64,000 nt of DNA from Silene conica. Its lineage: Eukaryota; Streptophyta; Magnoliopsida; Caryophyllales; Caryophyllaceae. Location of the stretch: contig CM055319.2 of NCBI GenBank assembly GCA_029255685.2, forward strand, positions 32,885,068 to 32,949,067, given 5' to 3'. Positions within the stretch are counted from its first letter, which is position 1, and every line of letters starts with the position of its first letter. The notes under the pieces are model-generated. The model was not told the origin of the DNA, made no database searches, and worked only from the letters and a program-made list of their open reading frames with translations. Shown piece after piece: positions 1 through 10,898 of this stretch. The translations under genes were made by a program, and so were the position numbers.

Positions 1-1542
1 ATACTTCTGAGCCACAGTGTGGAATTCCTGAAGGAATTCTGGGTCCTTCCAAGCTTGGCACCATGTTTCCAACTGTGACGGCTGGACGACAGGCTGCTCA
101 CCATTGCCAATATCTTCCTCTCCCTGTTCATGCACCCCTTGCACCACATCGTCCACCACGACATTGACAGACACGAAAGCCTCCAATTCTTTTGTCATTT
201 CAGCGTCGAGGTTTGCAACCAACTCCAGGTTGCGCTTTGTGGTCATCCATTTAAGTATGTGGATCTGCACAACAATGAAAGTCGACCGTTTAATACATTA
301 TCAGTGTATATAAAGTGTTCGTATGAAAGATAGTTTGTCAAAGGTTTCCAGTCCAAATGATTATAATGTTGCCACATAAACATTATATGTGACCATTTAT
401 ATAAGATGTCCGGGAAATGATAATGTGGTTACAAATACTGCAAATTTGCCTACATTATTCCTAAGATAAATGGCAACATTAAAATTGTCTCTTATTAGGT
501 AACCACTTACGTCGGGGTATTTAAGACGAAGTTCTTTGTCACTTAGAAGTCCAGGGGCGAGTGAGAGTGTTATTGTCCTAGGTACAAAAACAGGCTCAGG
601 GTTTTCCACCGGCTGACGGTATAACACCTTTGGCTGATTGCGTGAGACGGGGTACACATCGGTCTGCCACACACCTACACCAAAGTACCCATCATTCTTG
701 TTGTACGCAGCTGTCTCCTCCATCACCCGTTGTTTGATTTCAGCATACGTCTAATGCTTCAACAACGGTAATTCACGACTACTTAACCTACCTTTCCAAC
801 TTAGCCGGTGGAAATAAACTACTTGTACACAATAAATAATCCAAGGCTGGGTAAGCGTCACTTATAAGAACCTGGAAAAAACTAAGAATTTATTATGTAC
901 CCAGATTTAGTGATTTTGTAACCACATTAGTGTATCAGATATAAATGTAATTTCATTTCCCTAATATGTAGTCACCTAGACATTTAAATAAACCAAGAAG
1001 AACTGGAATTAAAGGACCTGTAAAAAGAGCAGACAGCCTCCTACGTTGGTGGTGGCCTTCTTCTTGTATGATGCAGCCGACTTGTTCAGTTGCTTTATAA
1101 TATATGAGCACCAGTCCTGCCTCACAATGTTTCCTACGTCCTCTACTGCGCGGACAAGCCTAAGATCAACACGATTGTGCACGGTTGGAGCTAAGAATGA
1201 CCCCATTGAAAACAACATAAATAAATTCTTGAACATCGGTCCACCGTCCAACAAACCCACCATTTCTCGCTTTACCGTTCTAACGGTAGTTCACTGCTTG
1301 CACACTTGTACCTTCCTAACCACGCCCCGACCAACGCTTTATCCGGGTTATCTTTCTTCTTTGGAGAAGTCAAAAGCACTTCCGTGTCCGTACAAGGCAG
1401 CATGAAGACATCGTAGACGTCCTCCTTCGTGATGACAAAATTCGATATTTCGCTGAACATGAACATCTGAGAATTTTCCTCATAGCAATCGAGCAGGAAA
1501 TCATCCATTGCATGGTAAAACACGTACGCCTTCAACTCCAGA
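1..1542 (-). pseudogene. Minus-strand multi-exon gene fragment, Ulp1-associated/plant-mobile type, disrupted
   Basis: Read right to left, four coding blocks can be seen: about 1542-1018, 871-792, 750-511 and 264-1. The first contains a conserved stretch with ALVGAWLGRYKC, LFSMGSFLAPT, NRVDLRLVRAVEDV and GGCLLFLQ. This pattern recurs in large plant protein families annotated as uncharacterised or as N-terminal parts of Ulp1-like protease genes, some carried by Mutator elements; that assignment is from memory. Splice signals support introns: CAG/GTCC at 1018, TTTTTCCAG before 871, G/GTAGGT at 792, GTAAGT after 511, and TTGTTGTGCAG before 264. The junction 792/750 does not keep the reading frame with the obvious acceptor, so an indel or another splice site is likely. 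The 5' part is cut off at 1542 by the LTR of the neighbouring retrotransposon, and the 3' part leaves the window. No catalytic domain is visible here. It is probably inactive. Confidence 0.45.
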
Positions 1543-2648
1543 TGATCCAATCATGGTAGGGGCTGAACCTACTAGGGATGCGTGGGACTCAAAGAAGGGT
1601 CGGGAATTAGTCTTGTTTGAATTATATTCGGGGAACGGGCTGTTTTGTTATCAATACATGATTAAATGGATTCTACGGCCTTGACGCAACGAGGTAATGA
1701 TAAAGATCATCACGAATAGAGCATGGGTTGAGAATGGGCGGTCAAACCACCGAGTCAAGGTGGCTGGTTGGTCACGGTGTGGTGGCTCGTCCAAGACCAA
1801 GGCCGAGTTCTCACTCGGTTATTTCAAGACTCCAATTCTATTTTGGATATTGTTATTTGTTTTAATTAGTTTTATTTTAGCTAGTTTGTTACAAGTTAGT
1901 TAGTTAGTTATAATAAGTTTGTTAGGTGGTTACTAAGTTGTTACAACTATGTTGTTACTTGGTTGTTGCAAGTTAGTTACAATTAGTTAGTTATTCTAAG
2001 GGTTGTTATGAGTTAGTTATTAATTAGTTACAACCTGATTTAGGTTATGATTTAATAAGGATTAAGTTTAATCCATTAGGATAGAAATTATGAGTTTTAT
2101 TATGAGTAGGACTCGAGTTAATCAACCGAGTTGGGAGGCGTGTGACTAGTCGTGTGCCTTACTATAAATAGGCATCGTTCTTCTTTTTATTTGACGCAAT
2201 TCAAGATTAATAAAAATACAAACTTTTAAATTATAAGGCTTTTATAATTTCCGGGCTCATTGCGTGTTGATCCAAACCGTTTCTATTTGTCGCGTTTCAA
2301 ATATTAGCACGAATTACAAACTATAGGTCTCGGGAGTAATTCACCATTGTTTTACCTATAGGTCTAGGTCAATCAAATATCCTTCTACCTTAAGGATTCA
2401 CCTTAAGACGATCATCCATCCACCACCACCATAACCGACGACAACCACCAACACCACCATCACCACCGTGTTCATCATCATCATCAACGTTCATCTACAT
2501 CACCACCGAGATCATTCACCACCATATTCATTCAAGATTCACCAAAGATCGTTCCATACATACATCTACCATACTGTTTACATTCAAGATTTTTCTTAAA
2601 GGTTCAAGAAGTTTCCGCGGACGATTTCTTTGCTAAGAATTCGTATCA
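1543..2648 (+). repeat. 5' LTR of LTR-R1 (1106 bp)
   Basis: Direct repeat of 62305-63382. It contains a GTTAGTTA-rich stretch (about 1875-2040), a TATA box (2162-2170), AATAAAA polyadenylation-like sequence near 2207, and a CAC/CAT trinucleotide-rich tract (about 2408-2530). It ends TATCA at 2648, four bases before the primer-binding site. Confidence 0.85.
2162..2170 (+). promoter_or_regulatory. Probable TATA box in LTR-R1 5' LTR
   Basis: CTATAAATA lies about two thirds into the LTR and is conserved at 62924-62932 in the 3' LTR. Position and sequence fit an RNA polymerase II promoter starting the retroelement transcript; the start site itself is not seen. Confidence 0.55.
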
Positions 2649-2652
2649 ATAG

Positions 2653-2664
2653 TGGTATCAGAGC
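2653..2664 (+). promoter_or_regulatory. Primer-binding site, initiator tRNA-Met type (LTR-R1)
   Basis: TGGTATCAGAGC follows the LTR end after the four bases ATAG. It is complementary to the 3' end of plant initiator tRNA-Met, the usual primer of many plant gypsy and copia elements. Confidence 0.85.
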
Positions 2665-2711
2665 TTCGGCTCTTGATTTCCATTTATCTAAGACGATCCA
2701 AAATGGGCAAC

Positions 2712-3490
2712 TATGAATTTTGAAGATCCAAGATTCTTGGACAGTTTGAAGAAGGCGTTGGAACATGTAACAGAAGGGATGGTGATTAAGCTAGCCTTAC
2801 TCACAACGGTGAGCGTGAGGGTGAGCGTGAGGGGGAAGGAAGGCCGGAACCATTCGAGGCACCAAACTCTAATACGCTAGTCCTTAGGACCCTATAAGCC
2901 CAATCCACATCGATCACAACCGAACAACGAGACCATATTTTTCATATTAAGTGCCAAGTCAAGGATAAGTGGTGTAGTATGATTATAGATGGAGGAAGTT
3001 GTACAAACGTAGCATCCAAAGGGATGGTGACTAAGCTAGCCTTACCCACAACGAAACATCCAAAACCATATGCCTTACATTGGTTAGGTGACGGAAACAA
3101 GGTTAGAGTTATTAAGCAAGTGCGCGTGGGGTTAGCCATGGGCTCATACAAGGATGAGGTGATATGTGATGTAGTACCAATGGATGCTTGTCATATTCTT
3201 CTAGGGCGTCCTTGGCAATTCGATAGGGATGTCTTACATCGGGGAAGAGTCAACGAGTACGAGCTAATGGACAAGGGCAAACGAATCATACTCAAGCCCA
3301 TTAGTCCAAAGGATGTAGGGTTGATGAGAGCTCAATCGGGAAAGAATACTCAACTAACCAATTCGGTCTTTGCCATAGCTAGGGAGGATGAGGAGGTATT
3401 AGGGGCTGATTCAATCGTGGAGGAAGGTAAGGAGGAAATGGTTAGCACGATGGTGCTAAGGGATAGCCTAGGGGAGCGTGAACCAAGGTA
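2712..3490 (+). pseudogene. LTR-R1 gag start fused to retropepsin domain
   Basis: A short gag start (MNFEDPRFLDSLKKALEHV, 2712 on) is joined by deletion to an acidic linker and an aspartic protease domain. The protease shows the IIDGGSCTNVAS active-site region near 2970-3010 and the CHILLGRPWQFDRDV flap-like motif near 3188-3230, as in Ty3/gypsy retropepsins that use DGGS instead of DTGA. A stop codon lies in the linker near 2897. The zinc knuckle seen in the related copy at 63636-63677 is deleted here. The longest open stretch is 2979-3491. No reverse transcriptase follows. A 33-nt piece of the protease region (3021-3053) occurs again at 2776-2808, right at the deletion junction. Confidence 0.75.
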
Positions 3491-3822
3491 GCCACGTCGA
3501 GTTTTGAGCAGTTAAATGAGATGATGCGTGGGGTGTTGCAAATAGAGAAACGTGAGCTAGGGTCGGTGATAGGCGAGGAAGGAGGCCATAGGGGGTTAGT
3601 TCTAGATCCAATTCGTTTACTTGTGACGGATGGGCGTGGAACTAAGGAGGAGGTTGCATTGGTGATGCGTGATGATGCTAAGAGGCGCAGCCAAGGGTTA
3701 CAAGGTTCAGACTTGAGGTTACAACCAATTGTGGTGAATGTAGGTCGGGTGTTCCAAGCTCATCATTGTTTAAACATCAATCATCAAGAATTGAGGTCAA
3801 TTCTCTTCAAAGGAGGAGGGGA
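3491..3822 (+). other. LTR-R1 3' internal remnant and polypurine tract
   Basis: A degenerate region is open for 114 codons (3521-3865), without recognisable reverse transcriptase or integrase motifs. It ends in AAAGGAGGAGGGGA (3809-3822), a good polypurine tract for plus-strand priming, directly followed by the first LTR bases TGATC. Confidence 0.65.
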
Positions 3823-3827
3823 TGATC
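3815..3827. repeat. Left target-site duplication of LINE1
   Basis: GGAGGGGATGATC occurs here and again at 62297-62309, directly after the LINE poly(A). It spans the last purine-tract bases and the first five bases of the LTR-R1 3' LTR. Confidence 0.9.
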
Positions 3828-3922
3828 AAAAGTTTCAAAAAAATAAAAATACAATTAAACCCTAAGCGCTCTCTACCATGGCGATTTGAAGGAGACTTTG
3901 ACGGCGTTGACTTTTGAAGATC

Positions 3923-5134
3923 ATGTGCACTCTGGCTATGGACTCTTCACCATCACTACTACGCAACATAACTAATAGGAAACCTATGTCATCTAAGGAC
4001 AAGGGTAAGCATGATAAGGGAACAAGGGTACCGAATGTAGAGGTATGGTAGCATGTCAAAACTGGTAGGAGTTGCTCCTTTTGACTTTAATGAATATGCT
4101 GATAAGGAGCAAGCCACCGAGCAGACTGCAACACTCACAGAGGAGAATGCAGAATCAACAAATGACTCAATGGGAGAATGGTTTGATAGACATGTCAAGA
4201 AGATCATAGACATAGTGGATGATGATCAAGAAGTAATCACCATTACAGAGGAGGACATCCAGGAAGAAGTAGACTTCTGGAAATATGCTGTGTATGGGTT
4301 TGTACTAGGTTCCAACCCACCATGGCCTGTGTTTGAAGGATATATAAAGAGAATCTGGAAACACCATAAGATTGAGACCATCTCTTTCCTTCATAATGGT
4401 GTTTTCGTGGTGAGGTTTCAGACACAAGAGATGCAGGAAGCAGTGTTAGCCGCAGGATGCACATGTTTGACAGTAAACCTGTCATCATAAAAAAATGGCT
4501 GCCTGATGTTGATTTAGAGAAAGAAGAGGTTAAAACAGTCCCTACATGGATCATATTGCATAAGTTACCCCTCAAATTATGGGGAGCAAGCATACCTAAG
4601 ATAGTAGGGAAGGTTGGAAAATTCATAAAGAGAGATGACGCTACTGAGAACAGAACTAGGTTGAGATTTGCACGAATTATGATTGAGGTTCAGGTGGATC
4701 AGAAATTCCCTAGCAATATCCGAGTCCAAGATGAGAAGGGCACCATCATTGATATCCCAGTAGAGTATGAATGGACACCTAACAGATGTGCTAACTGTCA
4801 TATACTGGGACACGTGGCTAGCAATTGCAGGAGGTCAAAAGGATAAATACCAAAGAGTAAACAGGTGTGGAGGAGGAAGGTGGGCACCAGTGGTGCTAAA
4901 CCACCCCTCCCACCAGTGACTCAGCTGCCAGCAATTCATGCTACACCTAAACCTGCACCTGAAGAAAACCAGGATACTTCTGCTGAAGAGGAACCAATTT
5001 ATGGAATGCCTAGAGCATTCATGACAGGTACAGCTGGACAAAGTAATAGCCCTACATACAAAACTATACTTACAAATACAGCTGGGCATGAAGGAACTAC
5101 TAGTAGGCCACAATCACCAACCCAATCCCTATGA
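3923..5134 (+). pseudogene. LINE1 ORF1 (DUF4283-like, CCHC zinc knuckle), broken
   Basis: ORF1 proteins of plant L1 elements bind the element RNA. The visible pieces in order: an N-terminal region from ATG 3923, a frame change near 4040-4060, the block 4053-4480 with KYAVYGFVLGSNPPWPVF and NGVFVVRFQ typical of DUF4283, a second frame change near 4470, then KPVIIKKWLPDVD, a PTWIILHKLPLKLWG motif and the zinc knuckle CANCHILGHVASNC (about 4787-4828). A stop at 4844-4846 interrupts the frame, which continues proline-rich to a stop at 5134. The ORF end overlaps the ORF2 start by four bases. The start is chosen as the first ATG whose frame leads into the block; upstream breaks make it uncertain. 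Confidence 0.75.
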
Positions 5135-5329
5135 TTATTGGGATTTGGAATGTTAGAGGTATGAATAAAGTAGATAAGCAGCGGGACATTATAATTTGCT
5201 GCTACAAAATAATGTAGGACTTTTTGCTTTGTTAGAAACTAAGATCAAACCTAAGAACCATCATCAAGCTATGACTATCTTCCATAATTGGAGTATAAGC
5301 TCCAATACTCATACTCATCTTGGTGGGCG
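5131..5329 (+). pseudogene. LINE1 ORF2, endonuclease N-terminus
   Basis: ORF2 begins ATG 5131 with MIIGIWNVRGMNKVDKQ, the conserved start of the AP-endonuclease domain of plant L1 elements (NVRG motif). After a one-base shift near 5200 the frame continues with VGLFALLETKIK, the E of LLETK being a catalytic-site residue in this family. It is cut at 5329 by the CACTA element and resumes at 8983. Confidence 0.8.
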
Positions 5330-5346
5330 CACTACTACAAATTTGA
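5330..5346. repeat. CACTA left terminal inverted repeat
   Basis: CACTACTACAAATTTGA pairs with the reverse complement of 8963-8979. The CACTA start and 3-bp TSD define the superfamily. Confidence 0.9.
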
Positions 5347-6094
5347 TCAATGAGAACGGTTAAAAAGCATTCTTAAAGCTGTTTTGGACCGTCCTGTGGC
5401 CAGGCGTTCTCGTTGATCAAAGAGAACGGTTAAAATTAAGTCAACCCGGTCTCTTTGATATATCAAAGAGAACGGTTGTGCTCTAGAACCATTCTCTTTT
5501 ATATCAGAACCGTTCTCTTTGATATATCATAGAGGACGGTTATACAGAGACTCAGTCTCTTTGATATATTGATTTTTTTGGCGCCTCCACTTAACCTTTT
5601 CAAAGAGAACAATGAATATTATAACCGTTCTCATTGTTCCAATTTTTTTTTAATAATTTTGTTTTTTCGTAACCCCTACACGATTGGATCGTATAGCTCA
5701 TAAGAATTAAACCTGCATTACAATTCAGAAAGTCCAGCATGTTTTACGCAACAAAAACCTTTACATTTAATTTGAATTCATAAAGGATTAAATTCTTGAA
5801 AAAAATACAAAGTCTTAATTTTTAAGAGTCTAGAAGCAATAAATATCAAAAATACTGTATTCGCAACTTAATTTTCATGTTTTTAGTACGCTAGTTACAA
5901 ATAACAAGTTACGAAAACACAGACCAAAGAGAAGATGATATCCATTCCCTCAAAGTCCTAGCATTCGACATGATTTCAGCAGCAATTAGCAGCTCCTCAT
6001 TGATTTTAATCCAGTACTCAATTTGATCATCCTAGGTAGACATGAAAATAGCATTGTGAGTATCAATGGAGAACAATGTCAGAAATGTTAAAAC

Positions 6095-6246
6095 GAATTC
6101 AGATTCATATATGGGCAATAAATTTAAATGTCAGTTTGTTCATACTTACTGATAGGTCGGTCATAAAGGAAAAAAAACTAGAAATAACTCATAAGTACCT
6201 GAGAAAAATAGCCTTCCGTAGTCTTTAGCCATTTGTGAAATTCAGG
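6095..6246. repeat. 152-bp direct repeat, copy 1 (exon duplication inside CACTA)
   Basis: This copy is near identical to 6318-6469. Each copy contains the minus-strand exon-like block ending in the FSQ/GTACTTATG donor, so the captured gene carries a duplicated exon. Confidence 0.85.
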
Positions 6247-6317
6247 TTGCAGTGGATATCTATCAACTGTTAACAGTAAATCAGCTATTAGGTAAATTCT
6301 TGTTACTCCATACTTCA

Positions 6318-6469
6318 GAATTCAGATTCATATATGGGCAATAAATTTAAATGTCAGTTTGTTCATACTTACTGATAGGTCGGTCATAAAGGTAAAAAAA
6401 CTAGAAATAACTCATAAGTACCTGAGAAAAATGGCCTTCCGTAGTCTTTAACCATTTGTGAAGTTCAGG
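6318..6469. repeat. 152-bp direct repeat, copy 2 (exon duplication inside CACTA)
   Basis: Second copy of 6095-6246, with a few substitutions. Confidence 0.85.
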
Positions 6470-8962
6470 CAAGTTTGCGAGTTTGGCACGTTGAAACTGA
6501 TATTACATAGGAAAGTTTTAGTAGAGCTCCTTGTCAATGCTACGTACTTGGAAATAACAAGTTACTGTCTAGCTTAGTGGGTGTAGTTATGACTAGGGAT
6601 GAAAGCCTTCAATATTGAAACTGAGATCGTGACTCCCTTTATGACAAAAATATAAAAGAATCTGCGAGAAGAAAAGAAACCAGTTGTAGTGAAAATGTAC
6701 CTGATCAATGAGAAGCTGAATATGATCCAGTTTTGTAGTTCCGGAATCAGAAATCGATGACAATGCTGTAAGAAGCCAGAAAAAAGAAATATAGCAGGTC
6801 AAACAGGAAAAAATCTAAAGAAGAAAAGCTAACTGAAAGACAGATTGTGCTAGATCTGGAACTATGGTAGTAGTAGGATTAAACTGATAGAATTTGGTGG
6901 TTCTTCTAACTTGATGCACCAGAATAATTCTGAGAGCTAACATTAGAACTCGGCCTTTCAACCCCATGTAAACCTCTGCTGAGTTCAAACTGAAGTGCAC
7001 AATATGCCTCAGAATCACATTTTTTTCCAGCAGATTTCCTAATTATTGTCAAAAGGTTCATTGTGATAAGGTATGGACTTCATAACCATCTCCTTAATTA
7101 TCGTAGTTAACATTACGAGAAGCTAATGTATGTGACTATCACAATCAATTAGCAATGGAACATTTCTATACTCGTAGAGACCCAAATATTCAGAAGAGAA
7201 GAAAACAACTTATAGAACAATGTCATTAGTGGTCATACATGAATCGATATACTCTCTTGTCTCTCCAATCCAAATATATTGACCACTTCATTTGCCTTTG
7301 ATGATATATCGATTCCATTTCACTTTTAAATGTAAAAAGTTTGGAGGAAATATTTATCTTGTACCTGTAACAAGTGATGTAGGACGCATATGGGTGATAT
7401 GATTGAACTCTCGTTCGATTATATTTATATACTCATCCCGACAAACAGATTACAAGTAACATTAAACTAGTAAAGATTAAAGAATATTTTGTAGTGAAGA
7501 TAACTAGTAAATAATTACCCGACTTGTTGCCTTTACAAAAACCTTGTGCTCAAACTTTTTTGCCATCTCATCAAGCGACCGAGGAGGCATAGGATCATTA
7601 ACGCCACAACGAGACTTAACCCTGGCAGTAATGCTATGAAAGGGTAGAATTGTAACACAGGTATGGATAACATCTGAAAGAAGTTGAAACAGGCAATCTC
7701 AATATATTTTCTCAATTGTATACCTGTAGTATGAAACACTTATACACAGGGTTCGGAAAAGCATACCCCGCAAAAACGAAGCACCATAATCTGACCCAAG
7801 ATTTTGTCAATTCATGGATACAAGAGGAGCTTAAAAACCAACATGCCAAGACCTGAATATTGGAATGAGCACGCAAAAAACAAACTGAGTGCATTTTCGG
7901 TACTGAAGTAAAGAAAAGAATGTGAAAATTCATGGCAGTAAGTTATCCCATTGTATCAAAGGCTTTCGCCTGTGGTGAGGTAAAAGGCTGAAAATGCAAA
8001 AGACGATGATAGATGACATAAATGGCCAGTATTCCAATACAGTATATTCCCCAATTTACACCAGCCTATGTGAAAACATTAAATACGAAAATGATCAACA
8101 TAAAATCAGGAGGAAACTAACACAGTTAAAGTTGATGAAGACGATGGTTGGCGGATGAGAAACATGGAGTTATGCTCCTTTATCTTCTTAATCTATCATC
8201 ATATCAACAAAACTACACAATAGTTTTACAATACTACACAAAAACACTAATTTCATGCAAAAGCCCCAATTTTCATATCAACCCCTAAATCTATAAGATA
8301 CAAAAATTACTTTTATGATTTTACTTTGAAAACAGATGAATTTAAATTTATTGAAAATTAAACTAATTATTAAGTATTTAATTATCAATAAAACGATTAA
8401 GCGACAAGAAAAGCACAAGAATACAAAATTACCTAATTCTAGGTGGCTACAATTGAATAAAAACTAGTGAGAATGGTTGTGAAAAAGCAAGGAGCCAAGT
8501 ATTTGGGCAAGGACGCTGATAAGAAGAAGGAGAAGTGAGATGATGACGACGGCGACGCAGCGACAGAGTGTGAGCGGTTTTATGAGAACAAAGGCGAATG
8601 GTAGGGACTAGGGTGTGCTTTGGGAGATTGAAAATGAAAAGAATGACAAAAGGGTAGTTTACCAAATAAGACGCGTGAAACCTGCTGCTATTCTCTTTAT
8701 TTTTTAAAAGATGACGCTTGGGTTCACCAACCATTCTCTTTGTTTAACTTAAGAGGACGGTTATCAATGTGAACCGTTGTCTTTTAGCAGTTATCAATAT
8801 ATTAAGACGGTTGGTCAAAGATAACTGTTCTCGTTGTTAATCTAAGAGAACGGTTCATACAAATAACCGTTCTCTTTTAGAGTCATATATGCGCGCCCAA
8901 AATAATGTTACAAAACAGATCGGTGCCGCATTTAACCGTTCTTAAAGTGGCATTCTCATAGC

Positions 8963-8979
8963 CTCAAATTGTAGTAGTG
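8963..8979. repeat. CACTA right terminal inverted repeat
   Basis: CTCAAATTGTAGTAGTG closes the element and is followed by the TSD gcg. Confidence 0.9.
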
Positions 8980-8982
8980 GCG

Positions 8983-9307
8983 TATCTAGATAGGATGGAA
9001 ACCTGAGGAATATTATGTAGATTTCCTGGAATATGATCCGCAATATATCCATGTTTCTATCCTGCACATTCCTAGTCAGCTACAATTTAAATTTACTATG
9101 GTATATGCTTTCAATGGAATAGCAGAAAGGGAAAGTCTATGGGCCAATATTGCTAGGTTAGCTGATGACATGCAAGGGGAATGGGCTATTGGAGGGGATT
9201 TTAACTATGTTATGCAGCCTGAAGAAAGATTAGGGGGTAGTTTTACCTTAGCTGGGGCAGTCCCATATCAAGATTGTATTGCATACTGTGAATTGGCTGA
9301 ATGCCCA
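8983..9307 (+). pseudogene. LINE1 ORF2, endonuclease continuation
   Basis: This continues the endonuclease after the CACTA excision point. An in-frame TAG stands where related proteins usually have tryptophan (GGRI-stop-IGWKP). It continues with EYYVDFLEYDPQYIHV, FTMVYAFNGIAERESLW and the conserved WAIGGDFNYVMQPEER, whose GGDFN is the endonuclease signature with its catalytic aspartate and asparagine. It ends at ELAEC, where the Athila-like element is inserted. The frame resumes at 44637 with LTVGAYYTWTNKQ. Confidence 0.85.
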
Positions 9308-10898
9308 TGATGACTGGTTTTGCCGTCAATTCCGGTATCAAACAAATTTATAAAACCCGATAATAAGTAGTACTTTAGTCGGGGTCGATCACAGAGATGG
9401 TGGGGACAATTGTTTAATCTAGTTCTAATTGAAGACAAAGTTGGGTAATGGGTTTTGTGAGTGATAAGACTAACAACTAAAGACAAATTAAAGCAAATAT
9501 ACTAAGATTAAATCGATGATAAAAACAACTAGGGTGTCGGGGGTTACTAGGGTAGGTCGATGTCAAACATACAAAGGGGTACAAGGTCTCTTCTATGCTA
9601 GGTCTAGGTTTGTCGCGTCTCTCGATTAGACTCGCCTAAAGTCGAACCCTATCCTAGCTCTCGCTACAAACAAGGCCAACAAATCATACATACATGCTCA
9701 TGAGAACCCTAGACTATAGTCAAAGGTAAACAACAATGAGAATCATGCCCAACCGTCGTTGAGGCATTTCATCAAACATATAGCAAGCATATAATGAGAA
9801 CCTAACAAAGATGAAGACCAAACCCTAACCCTAAGCAATAATCATCAACACCAACCACCCAAGCAAACCCCTAACCCTAGAAATAGACTACTCACACATA
9901 AATAAGAAAGACATATGAACAATCGATGGATAATTGCTAAACATGTTGGAGTAAGATAAAAAGAAACAATTGATTAAAGATAACTTGAAACAAGTGTAAG
10001 CAAATGGAAATACTAAGCAAGAGAAAGAAAGATTATACCAATACTTGTATTAAAGAGAGGAACTTGGATACAGGAGAAGAATTCTCTCAAATGTCTTCAA
10101 AATACACCCAAAACCCCAAATGTAAACTATTGATTACTAGGAAGAACACCAACTAGGATTAAGGAGAGATTAACTAAAGAGGATTCTAAAAACTGAAGAA
10201 AGATTAAGGATTTGAGTTGAGTTTTGAATGTGAAAATGTAGGCAATGAAACAGTAACAAACCCTAGGAATACGTGAAAATACAATAAAAGTTGCGTAAAT
10301 GAAAATAGGCTAAGTGCGGGTTTATATAGTGCGCGAAAATCTGAGAAATGACTCTCAGCCGGTCAACCGGCTGCCGGTATGGAACCGACTAAGAGTAAAA
10401 AAAACAAACTTCTGAAACTTTTCAATGTGAGCCTCCTCCCCAGCCGGTGGACCGGCTGGCGGTCGGCCACCGGCTGAGGACCTTGATTGCTGGGCCTGAC
10501 TTCCTACGTTGAAAGAAGAAGTTGCAAAGTGTGAGAGGGGTCCCAGCCGGTCAGCCGGCTGCCGGTTGGCCACTGGCTGAGGACCCAAAACCAGACTTCT
10601 GATGCATTTCTTCAAGTGTACAGGTTAAGGGGCTCCCAGCCGGCGGACCGGCTGCCGTCCGACCGGCCGAGGACCCCATTGCGCCATTTCTTCACCCTTT
10701 TCTTCTCTTTTTGCTTTGATGCCACTTCGTTTGTTCCCGTTTCTTCATTCCCGCCTCAAGTGTTACAAAATGGCAACCAAACATGTAGAAGAGAGGTATC
10801 GGCCATAAAAAGGAGCAATAACATGAAAAACGGGGGCGAAACGGGATCGAAATAAGAGGAAAAGAAAGGAAAATAATGACCGAATTTGGGCTCATCAG
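9308..10898 (-). repeat. 3' LTR of the Athila-like element (1591 bp)
   Basis: This LTR matches 40504-44631 once the solo LTR is removed. A minus-strand TATA box CTATATAAAC lies at about 10321-10330. The part near 10351-10675 is packed with GC-rich palindromes. Confidence 0.88.
10351..10675. repeat. GC-rich nested palindrome cluster in Athila-like 3' LTR (4 units)
   Basis: Four units of the type AGCCGG(N)nACCGGCTG start near 10361, 10441, 10542 and 10637. Outer flanks extend each as inverted repeats, for example ACTCTCAGCCGGT against ACCGACTAAGAGT, and GGTCCCAGCC against GGCTGAGGACC. The core matches palindromes in the unrelated Tekay LTR. Confidence 0.8.

Larger units (their letters stand above)
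5930..7990 (-). pseudogene. Captured gene fragments in the CACTA element, possibly KIX/MED15-like
   Basis: On the minus strand several short open blocks are bounded by splice-like sites. The block about 7640-7515 reads DPMPPRSLDEMAKKFEHKVF and the next block (about 7440-7376) reads DEYINIIEREFNHI before a GTACAAG donor. Together they resemble helices 2-3 of the KIX domain of Mediator subunit 15, where the pattern is roughly L.E....FE.KIY..ATSQ.DYL. Further blocks read FHKWLKTTEGYFSQ (about 6246-6200, duplicated at 6469-6423) and DDQIEYWIKINEELL (from about 6033). Stops interrupt some blocks. I infer transduplication of a host gene; the KIX identity is a family resemblance judged by eye and could be wrong. 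Confidence 0.4.
5330..8979. mobile_element. CACTA (En/Spm-like) DNA transposon, non-autonomous
   Basis: The termini begin CACTACTACAAATTTGA and end CTCAAATTGTAGTAGTG, inverted copies that differ by one base of length. A 3-bp TSD gcg flanks it at 5327-5329 and 8980-8982. Removing the element and one gcg restores the LINE endonuclease frame. Subterminal zones (about 5355-5640 and 8728-8945) carry many copies of AGAGAACGGTT in both orientations, the sort of array bound by CACTA transposases. I found no transposase ORF in its 3650 bp, so it needs a helper. It carries minus-strand exon-like segments instead. Confidence 0.88.

Noticed and set aside
5330..8979. CACTA transposase gene
   Set aside because: No ORF over about 95 codons and no transposase-like motif within the element; the exon-like blocks look captured.
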